Assembly (NCBI GenBank): GCA_023229405.1
Contig: JALNZH010000278.1
Span: 1 to 5,105, forward strand
Length of the DNA: 5,105 nt
Source: Bacteroidota bacterium
GTDB taxonomy: Bacteria; Bacteroidota; Ignavibacteria; UBA10030; UBA8401
Reading direction: 5' to 3'
The notes below the pieces were generated by a model. That model was not told where the DNA came from and made no database searches. It was given only the letters and a program-made list of their open reading frames with translations. The stretch's first letter is position 1. Every line of letters starts with the position of its first letter. Positions 1 to 5,105 of the stretch are shown here, in pieces. Both the position numbers and the translations under genes were made by a program.

Positions 1-1
1 G

Positions 2-598
2 GAGTACGCCCAGCATAACAGAAGCGATATTTTGGATTTCGAAATTCAAAAATTGTCCGCAGATCGGAACGTGCGACAAATTGAATCAAATCATACACTT
101 TCCATGTCCGTCTTTGCAAACATCGGTCTAAATCAAAAAGCCAACACATTCGGTGATGCATATATTAATTTGTTGGACCAGCAAGAGTTTAGCGTGCAAC
201 TGCAAATTCCTTTGTATGGATTTGGGACAGGCAGTCATGCTATTGAGGCGGCAGAAGCGGAATTATCACGTGTAGAGACTTCGGTAGCATCTCAGCAATT
301 TTTATTGAAACAGGAAGTATTTTATCAAGTCCGGCGATTCCAACAGTTGCAAACACAAGTGTTGCTTTCAGGAAAGGCGGATACCGTCGCCCAGCGAAGA
401 TTCGATGTTGCACGTGAACGGTTCACGATCGGCAAGATCGATGTCCCAAATCTTTTTCTTGCTCAATCCGAAAAGGATGCTGCCTACCGTGCGAGGATCC
501 AAACACTATCCGACTATTGGATAACATATTACCGTCTGCGACGGTTGACGCTATTCGATTTTTCAGGACGTCGTCCACTCGTAACACCAACGGAATAA
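2..598 (+). CDS. TolC-family outer membrane efflux protein, C-terminal part (5' truncated by window edge)
   Basis: The reading frame is open from the first bases and ends at TAA 596-598, giving about 198 residues, roughly half of a usual 400-480 residue TolC/OEP protein. The in-frame TTG at 32 is not the real start, because coding sequence upstream of it (EYAQHNRSDIL) reads like the helix that precedes the second OEP repeat. Visible family features are a beta-hairpin-like stretch (FSVQLQIPLYGFGTG) followed by long amphipathic helices rich in Ala, Gln and Glu, the block RERFTIGKIDVPNLFLAQSEKD, and the terminal YWITYYRLRRLTLFDF. Such proteins form trimeric outer-membrane channels and work with a periplasmic adaptor and an inner-membrane RND, ABC or MFS pump. 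The partners are not in the window and the substrate cannot be told. The family call is secure; a specific name is not. Confidence 0.9.
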   Translation, partial: EYAQHNRSDILDFEIQKLSADRNVRQIESNHTLSMSVFANIGLNQKANTFGDAYINLLDQQEFSVQLQIPLYGFGTGSHAIEAAEAELSRVETSVASQQFLLKQEVFYQVRRFQQLQTQVLLSGKADTVAQRRFDVARERFTIGKIDVPNLFLAQSEKDAAYRARIQTLSDYWITYYRLRRLTLFDFSGRRPLVTPTE

Positions 599-684
599 AA
601 CTCACACCCATACATGCCAAAGAATGGTATTGAATTGCCACATTGATTTTGGACAGTTCATTTCAGATTTTTTTTGGAAACCTT

Positions 685-695
685 AGAAAGAAGAG
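685..695 (+). promoter_or_regulatory. Ribosome binding site that selects the cupin start
   Basis: A purine run AGAAAGAAGAG lies 4 nt before the ATG at 700. The alternative in-frame TTG at 643 has no comparable purine run, and the 19 residues it would add do not resemble cupin sequence. This favours 700 as the start. Confidence 0.6.
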
Positions 696-699
696 TGCT

Positions 700-1026
700 A
701 TGAATCCCCAAGACAGTCACAATGTTGAAGTTATGACGATGAATACTCTGATAGAATATGCAGCCCATTCAGTTGTCAGTAAAATTATCCTGAAAAAACC
801 GAACGGCAATGTTACATTGTTTGCATTCGATGCAGGTGAAGAACTCAGCGAACACACAACCCCTTTTGATGCTCTGGTGCAGGTAATTGACGGGGCAGCA
901 GAAATACTGATTGATGGAAAATCTTTTTTGGTAATCTCCGGAGCTTCAATCATCATGCCCGGCAATATTCCCCATGCGGTAAAGGCAAATGTGAAATTTA
1001 AAATGCTTCTCACAATGATCAAATAG
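700..1026 (+). CDS. Small single-domain cupin protein
   Basis: The 108-residue product is one cupin beta-barrel with little else. Motif 1 is the region around residues 46-65 (GEELSEHTTPFDALVQVIDG) and motif 2 is residues 81-92 (GASIIMPGNIPH). The Gly and Pro turns and the motif-2 His92 are present. In motif 1 the HxH pair is reduced to His52-Thr-Thr, so a classical 3-His/1-Glu metal site is incomplete. The FDALVQVIDG and KMLLTMIK blocks are, from my knowledge of the family, shared by a group of short stand-alone cupins of unknown substrate, so the altered motif is probably a subfamily trait rather than decay. The ATG at 700 is chosen for its ribosome binding site. The gene lies 101 nt after the efflux gene and 78 nt before the epimerase-like gene, so it may be its own unit. 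No reaction can be assigned. Confidence 0.88.
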   Translation: MNPQDSHNVEVMTMNTLIEYAAHSVVSKIILKKPNGNVTLFAFDAGEELSEHTTPFDALVQVIDGAAEILIDGKSFLVISGASIIMPGNIPHAVKANVKFKMLLTMIK

Positions 1027-1032
1027 CAAATT

Positions 1033-1051
1033 AATGCAAGACATTTGCATT
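1033..1051 (+). repeat. Short hairpin after the cupin gene, possible weak terminator
   Basis: AATGCAA (1033-1039) and TTGCATT (1045-1051) form a perfect 7-bp stem around a 5-nt loop, starting 7 nt after the cupin stop codon. The downstream sequence is pyrimidine-rich but lacks a clean T-run, and the stem is AT-rich. It could be a weak terminator, a 3'-end stabiliser, or an operator for the next gene. Confidence 0.35.
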
Positions 1052-1104
1052 CTTACCTGCTCTTCTCTACATTAGTCACACAATTTTAATAGGAACAAAA
1101 GATA

Positions 1105-1767
1105 ATGAAAGTAATTGTTTTCGGTGCCACCGGAATGGTCGGCGAGGGGGTGCTGCATGTTGCACTGAATAGCGACCATGTCCAATCAGTATTGGTAATC
1201 GGCAGGCGCCCGTGCGGCGTAGTCCACCCTAAACTGATGGAAATTGTACATCCCAATCTGTACGATATTAATCCCATCAGTAATCAATTACACGGATATC
1301 AAGCGTGTTATTTCTGTCTCGGCGTTTCTTCTGTCGGAAAACAAGAAGCGGAATACCGGCATACGACGTATGATCTAACGATGCACGTTGCATCAACGCT
1401 CTCTTCCGTGAATCCCGACATGACATTCTGTTACATCTCCGGCGAAGGCACGGATAGTTCGGAACAGGGACGGCTAATGTGGGCTCGGGTAAAAGGACGA
1501 ACGGAAAATGATTTACTTAAACTCCCTTTCCGTGCTGCATTTAATTTCCGCCCGGGGTTTATCAAGCCAATTCGCGGGATGAAAAATACATTGGCCTTGG
1601 CAAAACCACTGATAGTGTTATACCCGCTGATGAAAACACTATTCCCGTCCCATGGCTGCACATTGGAAGATGTTGGGCGCTCAATGCTAAGTGTATCCAT
1701 GCGGCCGTACCCGAAACGGGTATTAGAAAACAACGATATCGCAATGGCAGCGCGAAATATCTATTAA
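1105..1767 (+). CDS. NAD(P)-binding epimerase-like protein (atypical short-chain dehydrogenase, Rossmann fold)
   Basis: The 220-residue protein opens with the dinucleotide-binding loop MKVIVFGATGMVGEGVL (Gly at 7, 10 and 13). The strand-end motif CLGVSSVG is at 71-78, YISGEGTDSSE at 110-120, ARVKGRTEN at 127-135 and FRPGFIKP at 148-155. This order matches the atypical/extended SDR group often annotated as NAD-dependent epimerase or NAD(P)H-binding protein (COG0702-like, related to TIP30/HTATIP2). The classical Tyr-xxx-Lys pair is not in standard spacing, although Tyr110 and Lys130 may serve. Substrate is unknown and catalysis is uncertain; some relatives only bind the cofactor. Length is complete for the group. 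The start has AGGA at 1091-1094, 10 nt upstream. Its TAA shares a base with an ATG of the next frame (TAATG), a strong sign of an operon with the YjdF gene. Confidence 0.85.
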   Translation: MKVIVFGATGMVGEGVLHVALNSDHVQSVLVIGRRPCGVVHPKLMEIVHPNLYDINPISNQLHGYQACYFCLGVSSVGKQEAEYRHTTYDLTMHVASTLSSVNPDMTFCYISGEGTDSSEQGRLMWARVKGRTENDLLKLPFRAAFNFRPGFIKPIRGMKNTLALAKPLIVLYPLMKTLFPSHGCTLEDVGRSMLSVSMRPYPKRVLENNDIAMAARNIY

Positions 1768-1768
1768 T

Positions 1769-1772
1769 GGAG
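1769..1772 (+). promoter_or_regulatory. Ribosome binding site that selects the YjdF start
   Basis: GGAG sits 6 nt before the ATG at 1779. The earlier in-frame ATG at 1767, which overlaps the previous stop codon, has only AT-rich sequence in front of it. The Shine-Dalgarno is therefore inside what would be the N-terminus of the longer form, so 1779 is preferred. The 1767 start stays possible by stop/start coupling. Confidence 0.6.
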
Positions 1773-1778
1773 CTGTAT

Positions 1779-2423
1779 ATGCCATTTACCATTACAATAT
1801 CCAAAGGAAGAACTCCATTCCTCCGGAATCGCTGGCTGCAAGGAGCTGCTCTATTCTTTTTCGTTGTCTGGTTGAATTCTCTCATCGGAACAACAGATGT
1901 TTCCAATTGGATTCTCGAAAATATCCTCACTGTTCTGTTCGTTGCATTTTTACTGATCACGTATTCGAAATATCAATTCAGCGACCTTGGATATTTGCTA
2001 ATTTTTTCCTACCTCTGTTTGCATGTGTACGGAGCACAATACACGTATGCGGAAAATCCGTTTGGATACTGGATTCAGGATCTCTTCCAGTTCTCCCGAA
2101 ATCATTATGACCGAATCGTCCACTTTTCTTTTGGATTTTTACTCGCTACACCATTGCGGGAAACATTTTTGCTATGGCTTAAATATCCTACCTGGGTTGC
2201 ATGGATATTGCCGATCGAAATTACTCTCTCCGTTAGTGCATTTTATGAATTGATTGAATGGGCTGTTGCCGATATCTTTTTTCAACAACAGGGAATTGCC
2301 TATCTCGGAACACAGGGAGATATCTGGGATGCTCAGAAAGATGTCTTTGTTGCATTCGTCGGCGCCATCATCGCAACAACAATCGTGTCCATTGTTAAGA
2401 AATATTTTATGAGACGAATGTAA
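1779..2423 (+). CDS. yjdF: YjdF/DUF2238 family inner membrane protein
   Basis: The product is 214 residues from the chosen ATG (218 from the ATG at 1767), close to the ~209 of E. coli YjdF. It has about six hydrophobic segments, roughly at residues 22-37, 46-62, 70-86, 113-128, 138-156 and 187-206, so it should be a polytopic inner-membrane protein. Family landmarks are YDRIVHFSFG (110-119), a charged membrane motif YELIEW (156-161), and the signature YLGTQGDIWDAQKDV (175-189) just before the last segment. The conserved Asp, His and Glu residues in or near membrane segments suggest a real active or binding site, but no biochemical function is established for this family that I can name with confidence. 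It follows the epimerase-like gene with overlapping coding potential and is followed after 5 nt by the next gene. A C-terminal KKYFMRRM tail is positively charged, consistent with a cytoplasmic end. Confidence 0.92.
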   Translation: MPFTITISKGRTPFLRNRWLQGAALFFFVVWLNSLIGTTDVSNWILENILTVLFVAFLLITYSKYQFSDLGYLLIFSYLCLHVYGAQYTYAENPFGYWIQDLFQFSRNHYDRIVHFSFGFLLATPLRETFLLWLKYPTWVAWILPIEITLSVSAFYELIEWAVADIFFQQQGIAYLGTQGDIWDAQKDVFVAFVGAIIATTIVSIVKKYFMRRM

Positions 2424-2428
2424 ATACT

Positions 2429-2752
2429 ATGGCGTACATCTGTACGGCAGAGGATTTTATTGTTGAAGCGGTATATCGGCCGCTTGGTACCCGGACCGAC
2501 AGAGGGCACATTGCTATTTTTCCAAAGATCCGAGTAAAGAACCGGACCCGGCTCTCGCCCCGTCTTGCAATCGAACTCATGTGGTTAACAATGCTTTCCG
2601 AAGAGGCAATGTCCGTCGAAATGGATAATCGGGAAATCGATGTCGGAAATATAAATTATGAGGATAATGGAAATTGGGGTGTCTTCCTTCTCGAGGGAAC
2701 GTTTCTACATGTCTACCTTTACCGAAGAGTAAAGTATCAACCTTCAGCATGA
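2429..2752 (+). CDS. Small HIT-fold-like protein with altered histidine triad
   Basis: I do not recognise a named gene here; the 107-residue protein reads as a compact HIT-fold domain. Residues 26-33 (GHIAIFPK) resemble the GH-[hydrophobic]-PK strand of HIT proteins. Residues 42-61 (LSPRLAIELMWLTMLSEEAM) resemble the LSPxxAxELxxL helix. Residues 70-83 (IDVGNINYEDNGNW) occupy the place of the N-x-G-xx-AGQ loop. Residues 93-99 (LHVYLYR) occupy the place of the histidine triad, where HxHxH becomes His94-x-Tyr96-x-Tyr98. If this alignment is right, the protein keeps the nucleotide-binding fold but would lack, or have altered, nucleotidyl hydrolase/transferase chemistry. This is inference from pattern order, not a database hit. 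The ATG lies 5 nt after the YjdF stop with no strong Shine-Dalgarno, so translation is probably coupled. No signal peptide or membrane segment is visible, so it is likely cytoplasmic. Confidence 0.75.
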   Translation: MAYICTAEDFIVEAVYRPLGTRTDRGHIAIFPKIRVKNRTRLSPRLAIELMWLTMLSEEAMSVEMDNREIDVGNINYEDNGNWGVFLLEGTFLHVYLYRRVKYQPSA

Positions 2753-2754
2753 GG
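2751..2754 (+). promoter_or_regulatory. Distant Shine-Dalgarno for rlmF, overlapping the previous stop codon
   Basis: GAGG overlaps the TGA of the HIT-like gene (TGAGG) and stands 14 nt before the GTG start of rlmF. The spacing is longer than usual, and together with GTG this suggests modest, coupled translation of rlmF. Confidence 0.4.
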
Positions 2755-2768
2755 CTTGTGATCTTTTC

Positions 2769-3752
2769 GTGAACAAAACTTCTCAATCATCTTCCGGCAG
2801 AAAATCTGGCCTCCATTCAAGAAATAAAAACAACGATCGGTACGATTTCCCCTCACTCATTTCATCGTTTCCTGAACTTGCACAATTCGTTTTTGTGAAT
2901 AAGTATAAGAAAGAAACAATCGATTTTTCAAACCCCTCCGCCGTGCGGACCCTCAATAAGGTTTTACTGCATCATCATTACGGGATTACATTCTGGGAGT
3001 TACCACAAGAACATCTTTGCCCTCCCATCCCCGGCCGGGCGGATTATATTCATCATCTTGCAGATTTGATCGCATTAAACAATAACGGTATCATTCCTCA
3101 AGGAAACTGTGTGTCGGTTCTCGATATTGGCGTCGGTGCGAACTGCATTTACCCTCTTATCGGGCATGCAGAATATGGGTGGCGGTTTGTCGGTTCTGAT
3201 GTCGATCCGTCTGCAACCAAGTCGGCACAACATATTCTCGACGGGAATGGTATTTCTACAGATCACATCGAAATACGGACACAGCAGCAATCCGATCATT
3301 TCTTTCAAGGACTCATCAATCCCCGAGAATGTTTTGACCTAACGATGTGTAATCCACCGTTTCATTCCAGTATCGATCAGGCGACTTCGGGAACACGAAG
3401 AAAATGGAAAAACCTTGGTAATAAAACAACAGGTCAATACGCCCTCAATTTTGGCGGACGATTTCACGAGTTGGTGTATCCTGGCGGTGAGATTGAATTC
3501 GTGAAAGGATTAGTTCATGAAAGTGCTGCATTTGCGAAGGATGTTCTTTGGTTTACTTCGTTGATCTCTAAACAATCCAACCTTCTTCTCATAAAAAAAG
3601 AACTCATCCAAATTCATGCCGTTGATGTCCGAACAATCGACATGGCGCAAGGGCAAAAAAAATCCCGTTTCATCGCCTGGACATTCCACACCGAACAGGA
3701 GCGAAAATACTGGCAAGAAATTCGCTGGAGCCATACAGTGGGAAGTGAATAA
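2769..3752 (+). CDS. rlmF: 23S rRNA (adenine(1618)-N(6))-methyltransferase RlmF
   Basis: The 327-residue product follows E. coli RlmF (308 residues) along its length. It uses S-adenosylmethionine to methylate N6 of A1618 in 23S rRNA during 50S assembly in the cytoplasm. Landmarks are GLHSRNKNNDRYDF (14-27), LCPPIPGRADYIHHLADL (83-100), the SAM-binding motif LDIGVGANCIYPLIG (118-132), YGWRFVGSDVD (136-146), the N6-adenine catalytic motif NPPFHSS (195-201), and late blocks LNFGGRFHELVYPGGE, WFTSLISK and MAQGQKKSRFIAWTF. The start is GTG: no ATG, GTG or TTG lies between the upstream in-frame stop at 2730-2732 and the conserved block except this one. The first ~13 residues are Ser-rich and not conserved. 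It is the last gene of the 1105-3752 run, 16 nt after the HIT-like gene. The gene is intact, including an A8 tract at 3655-3662 that stays in frame. Confidence 0.97.
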   Translation: MNKTSQSSSGRKSGLHSRNKNNDRYDFPSLISSFPELAQFVFVNKYKKETIDFSNPSAVRTLNKVLLHHHYGITFWELPQEHLCPPIPGRADYIHHLADLIALNNNGIIPQGNCVSVLDIGVGANCIYPLIGHAEYGWRFVGSDVDPSATKSAQHILDGNGISTDHIEIRTQQQSDHFFQGLINPRECFDLTMCNPPFHSSIDQATSGTRRKWKNLGNKTTGQYALNFGGRFHELVYPGGEIEFVKGLVHESAAFAKDVLWFTSLISKQSNLLLIKKELIQIHAVDVRTIDMAQGQKKSRFIAWTFHTEQERKYWQEIRWSHTVGSE

Positions 3753-3831
3753 TCACAGTTGAGAAAAAGTTTTGAATCTCTTTCACGTCTTCTATCGCAG
3801 TATTCCCCGTCAATAACGACATATTCCCTTC

Positions 3832-3845
3832 CAATTCTCGAATTG
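3832..3845 (+). promoter_or_regulatory. 14-bp dyad overlapping a TTGACA hexamer, candidate operator
   Basis: CAATTC and GAATTG flank a 2-nt centre (CAATTCTCGAATTG). The right arm runs into TTGACA at 3843-3848, a perfect match to a sigma70 -35 hexamer. A protein bound here would block that hexamer. The stretch is AT-rich, so chance is a real alternative. Confidence 0.3.
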
Positions 3846-3851
3846 ACAAGG

Positions 3852-3875
3852 AAATGCCGAAATATTTCGGCATTT
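3852..3875 (+). terminator. Perfect 24-bp palindrome: probable rlmF terminator or operator
   Basis: AAATGCCGAAAT is followed directly by its exact reverse complement. As RNA it can form a 10-bp stem with GCCG/CGGC in the middle and an AUAU loop, 99 nt after the rlmF stop codon. It ends in TTTT (3873-3876) but then GTAG, so the U-tract is short for an intrinsic terminator. Being symmetric, it would act similarly on both strands, yet no convergent gene is present. Because it sits between TTGACA (3843) and TATAAT (3881), a DNA-binding site for a dimeric or tetrameric regulator is the main alternative. Confidence 0.55.
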
Positions 3876-3880
3876 TGTAG

Positions 3881-3886
3881 TATAAT
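3881..3886 (+). promoter_or_regulatory. Candidate -10 element (TATAAT) for the helicase gene
   Basis: TATAAT matches the sigma70 -10 consensus exactly and would start transcription near 3893, giving an untranslated leader of about 80 nt. No good -35 is found at 16-18 bp; the perfect TTGACA upstream is 32 bp away, across the palindrome. The host may use a different promoter code, so the call is tentative. Confidence 0.35.
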
Positions 3887-3925
3887 TGAAGCGATTATAG
3901 TGTTTTTTTCGCATACATACTCATA

Positions 3926-3957
3926 AGAACATTGTGAACAATATCCACAACTGTTCT
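3926..3957 (+). promoter_or_regulatory. Leader hairpin just upstream of the helicase ribosome binding site
   Basis: AGAACATTGTG (3926-3936) can pair with CACAA (3946-3950) and TGTTCT (3952-3957). This gives 11 base pairs with one bulged C at 3951 and a 9-nt loop. The stem ends 4 nt before the purine-rich AAAGAAG (3962-3968) that serves the ATG at 3973. The position suits control of translation or mRNA stability of an RNA helicase, perhaps with temperature or by the helicase itself; that role is inference. No U-tract follows, so it is not a terminator. It could also be a DNA operator. Confidence 0.4.
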
Positions 3958-3972
3958 GCACAAAGAAGATCC

Positions 3973-5105
3973 ATGGCATTTAAATCCTTACACCTTATTG
4001 AACCGATCCTGAAGGCGTTATCAGAAGAAGGTTATTCCATTCCTACACCCATCCAGGCAAAAGCAATTCCAATCGTTCTGCAAGGAACTGATTTGCTCGG
4101 TTGCGCGCAAACCGGCACGGGCAAAACAGCGGCATTTGCAATACCGATCCTGCAATTACTGAGCGCTCAAAAGTTACATGAACACAAAAAACCAATCCGC
4201 AGTTTGATCGTTACGCCGACGCGGGAACTAGCGATTCAAATTAATGATAGTTTTAAAGCGTACGGAAGGCATACCGGATTGACGACAACCGTTATTTTCG
4301 GAGGTGTTGGCCAGCAACAACAGACCAATGCATTGCAGCGCGGCGTCGATATCTTGATTGCAACTCCCGGCCGGCTGCTTGACCTGATGAATCAGAAATA
4401 TATTTCGTTAAAAGATATTCAGATCTTTGTACTGGATGAAGCAGACCGGATGCTGGATATGGGATTCATCCATGATGTAAAGAAAATCCTTCACGCTCTT
4501 CCCCAAAAACGGCAATCATTGTTTTTCTCTGCTACCATGCCAGCAGAGATTATCAAACTCTCCGGCACGATCCTCCACAATCCCGAAAAAGTGACGGTCA
4601 CTCCGGTTTCATCTACGGTCGACATCATCAACCAGCACATGATGTTCGTGGATAAAGGGAATAAAGCGGCGTTATTGTTACATATTCTTAAAGACAAATC
4701 CATTAAAACCGCGTTGGTATTTACCCGCACCAAGCATGGAGCAGACAAAGTTGTGAAGGTGCTGCTAAAGAATAATATTAAGGCAGAAGCAATTCACGGC
4801 AACAAGGCACAAAATGCAAGACAGCGCGCATTGGCGAATTTTAAGGCACAAACGACCAGAGTGCTTGTTGCAACGGATATTGCCTCTCGTGGTATCGATG
4901 TGGAGGATATGGAATTTGTCATTAATTATGAAATTCCGAACATTGCCGAAACATACGTACACAGGATCGGCAGAACCGGCCGCGCAGGGGCAAAAGGAAC
5001 AGCATACTCCTTCTGCGACGCTGAAGAAAAAGAATATCTCCGCGATATTGAAAAACTGATCGGGAAAAAAATCCCTGTTGTTGATGATCATCCGTATCCG
5101 TTAAC
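3973..5105 (+). CDS. rhlE: DEAD-box ATP-dependent RNA helicase, RhlE-like (3' truncated by window edge)
   Basis: An open frame of 377 codons runs from ATG 3973 off the right edge without a stop. Every core motif is present: Q motif GYSIPTPIQ (20-28), motif I AQTGTGKT (45-52), Ia PTRELA (82-87), GG (110-111), Ib TPGR (131-134), II DEAD (155-158), III SAT (186-188), IV LVFTRTK (248-254), V ATDIASRGID (300-309) and VI YVHRIGRTGRAG (328-339). The opening MAFKSLHLIEPILKALSEEGY and the LLGCAQTGTGKTAAFAIPILQ block are RhlE-like rather than DbpA- or SrmB-like. These enzymes unwind short RNA duplexes with ATP and act in ribosome assembly and RNA decay; the variable C-terminal tail that tunes partners is outside the window. 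The purine run AAAGAAG at 3962-3968 serves as ribosome binding site. The gene probably has its own promoter in the 220-nt gap after rlmF. Confidence 0.95.
   Translation, partial: MAFKSLHLIEPILKALSEEGYSIPTPIQAKAIPIVLQGTDLLGCAQTGTGKTAAFAIPILQLLSAQKLHEHKKPIRSLIVTPTRELAIQINDSFKAYGRHTGLTTTVIFGGVGQQQQTNALQRGVDILIATPGRLLDLMNQKYISLKDIQIFVLDEADRMLDMGFIHDVKKILHALPQKRQSLFFSATMPAEIIKLSGTILHNPEKVTVTPVSSTVDIINQHMMFVDKGNKAALLLHILKDKSIKTALVFTRTKHGADKVVKVLLKNNIKAEAIHGNKAQNARQRALANFKAQTTRVLVATDIASRGIDVEDMEFVINYEIPNIAETYVHRIGRTGRAGAKGTAYSFCDAEEKEYLRDIEKLIGKKIPVVDDHPYPL

Noticed and set aside
668..675. T8 run as a terminator for the efflux gene
   Set aside because: No stem of useful length precedes it; only 3-4 bp matches are found nearby.
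643..699. TTG-initiated longer form of the cupin protein
   Set aside because: The added 19 residues (ILDSSFQIFFGN and so on) do not resemble cupin sequence, the TTG has no good ribosome binding site, and the ATG at 700 has one.
3655..3662. A8 tract in rlmF as a frameshift or programmed slippage site
   Set aside because: The frame reads straight through into the conserved GQKKSRFIAWTF block, so the gene is intact and there is no sign of a second product.
3891..3912. GCGA...TCGC with a T7 run as a second terminator
   Set aside because: Only 4 bp can pair and the T-run lies inside the would-be loop, not after a stem.
3614..3979. Minus-strand open frame of about 120 codons spanning the end of rlmF and the intergenic gap
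   Set aside because: It runs opposite conserved rlmF sequence and across the palindrome and candidate promoter. The translation has no recognisable domain and is rich in Cys and Ser in the way chance frames are.
4491..5091. Minus-strand open frames opposite the helicase gene
   Set aside because: They lie wholly opposite a gene with all DEAD-box motifs, are short, Cys/Phe-rich in places, and show no recognisable domain; they are shadows.
1..5105. Mobile element, CRISPR array, phage or defence system
   Set aside because: No transposase, integrase, spaced direct repeats, terminal inverted repeats or known defence domains were seen on either strand; gene content is housekeeping or small-protein type.

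Overview
The window looks like an ordinary chromosomal segment of a Gram-negative bacterium. It begins inside an outer-membrane efflux protein, so the cell has an outer membrane. Base composition is moderate to AT-leaning. The efflux-protein C-terminus (LRRLTLFDF) and the presence of RlmF would fit the Bacteroidetes/Chlorobi/Ignavibacteria side of the tree, but that placement is an inference from protein style, not a proof. All convincing genes lie on the + strand. I see no insertion sequence, phage gene, CRISPR array, tRNA or rRNA.

Layout: positions 1-598 hold the last ~200 residues of a TolC-family protein, cut by the left edge. Positions 700-1026 encode a small single-domain cupin. After a 78-nt gap with a short hairpin comes a tightly packed four-gene run (1105-3752): an atypical Rossmann-fold NAD(P)-binding epimerase-like protein, a YjdF/DUF2238 membrane protein, a 107-residue protein that I read as a degenerate HIT-fold protein, and RlmF, the 23S rRNA m6A1618 methyltransferase. 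Junctions in this run are +11, +5 and +16 nt, so co-transcription and translational coupling are likely.

A 220-nt intergenic region (3753-3972) follows. It is rich in dyad symmetry: a 14-bp dyad overlapping a TTGACA hexamer, a perfect 24-bp palindrome, a perfect TATAAT hexamer, and an 11-bp hairpin just upstream of the next ribosome binding site. It leads into an RhlE-type DEAD-box RNA helicase (3973 to the right edge, open), which has every helicase motif from Q to VI.

Functionally, the right half has a ribosome/RNA theme (RlmF, RhlE). The left half is envelope and small-metabolism genes with no clear common pathway. I found no evidence for a novel multi-gene system. The items most worth a second look are the HIT-like protein with an altered histidine triad and the structured control region in front of the helicase.
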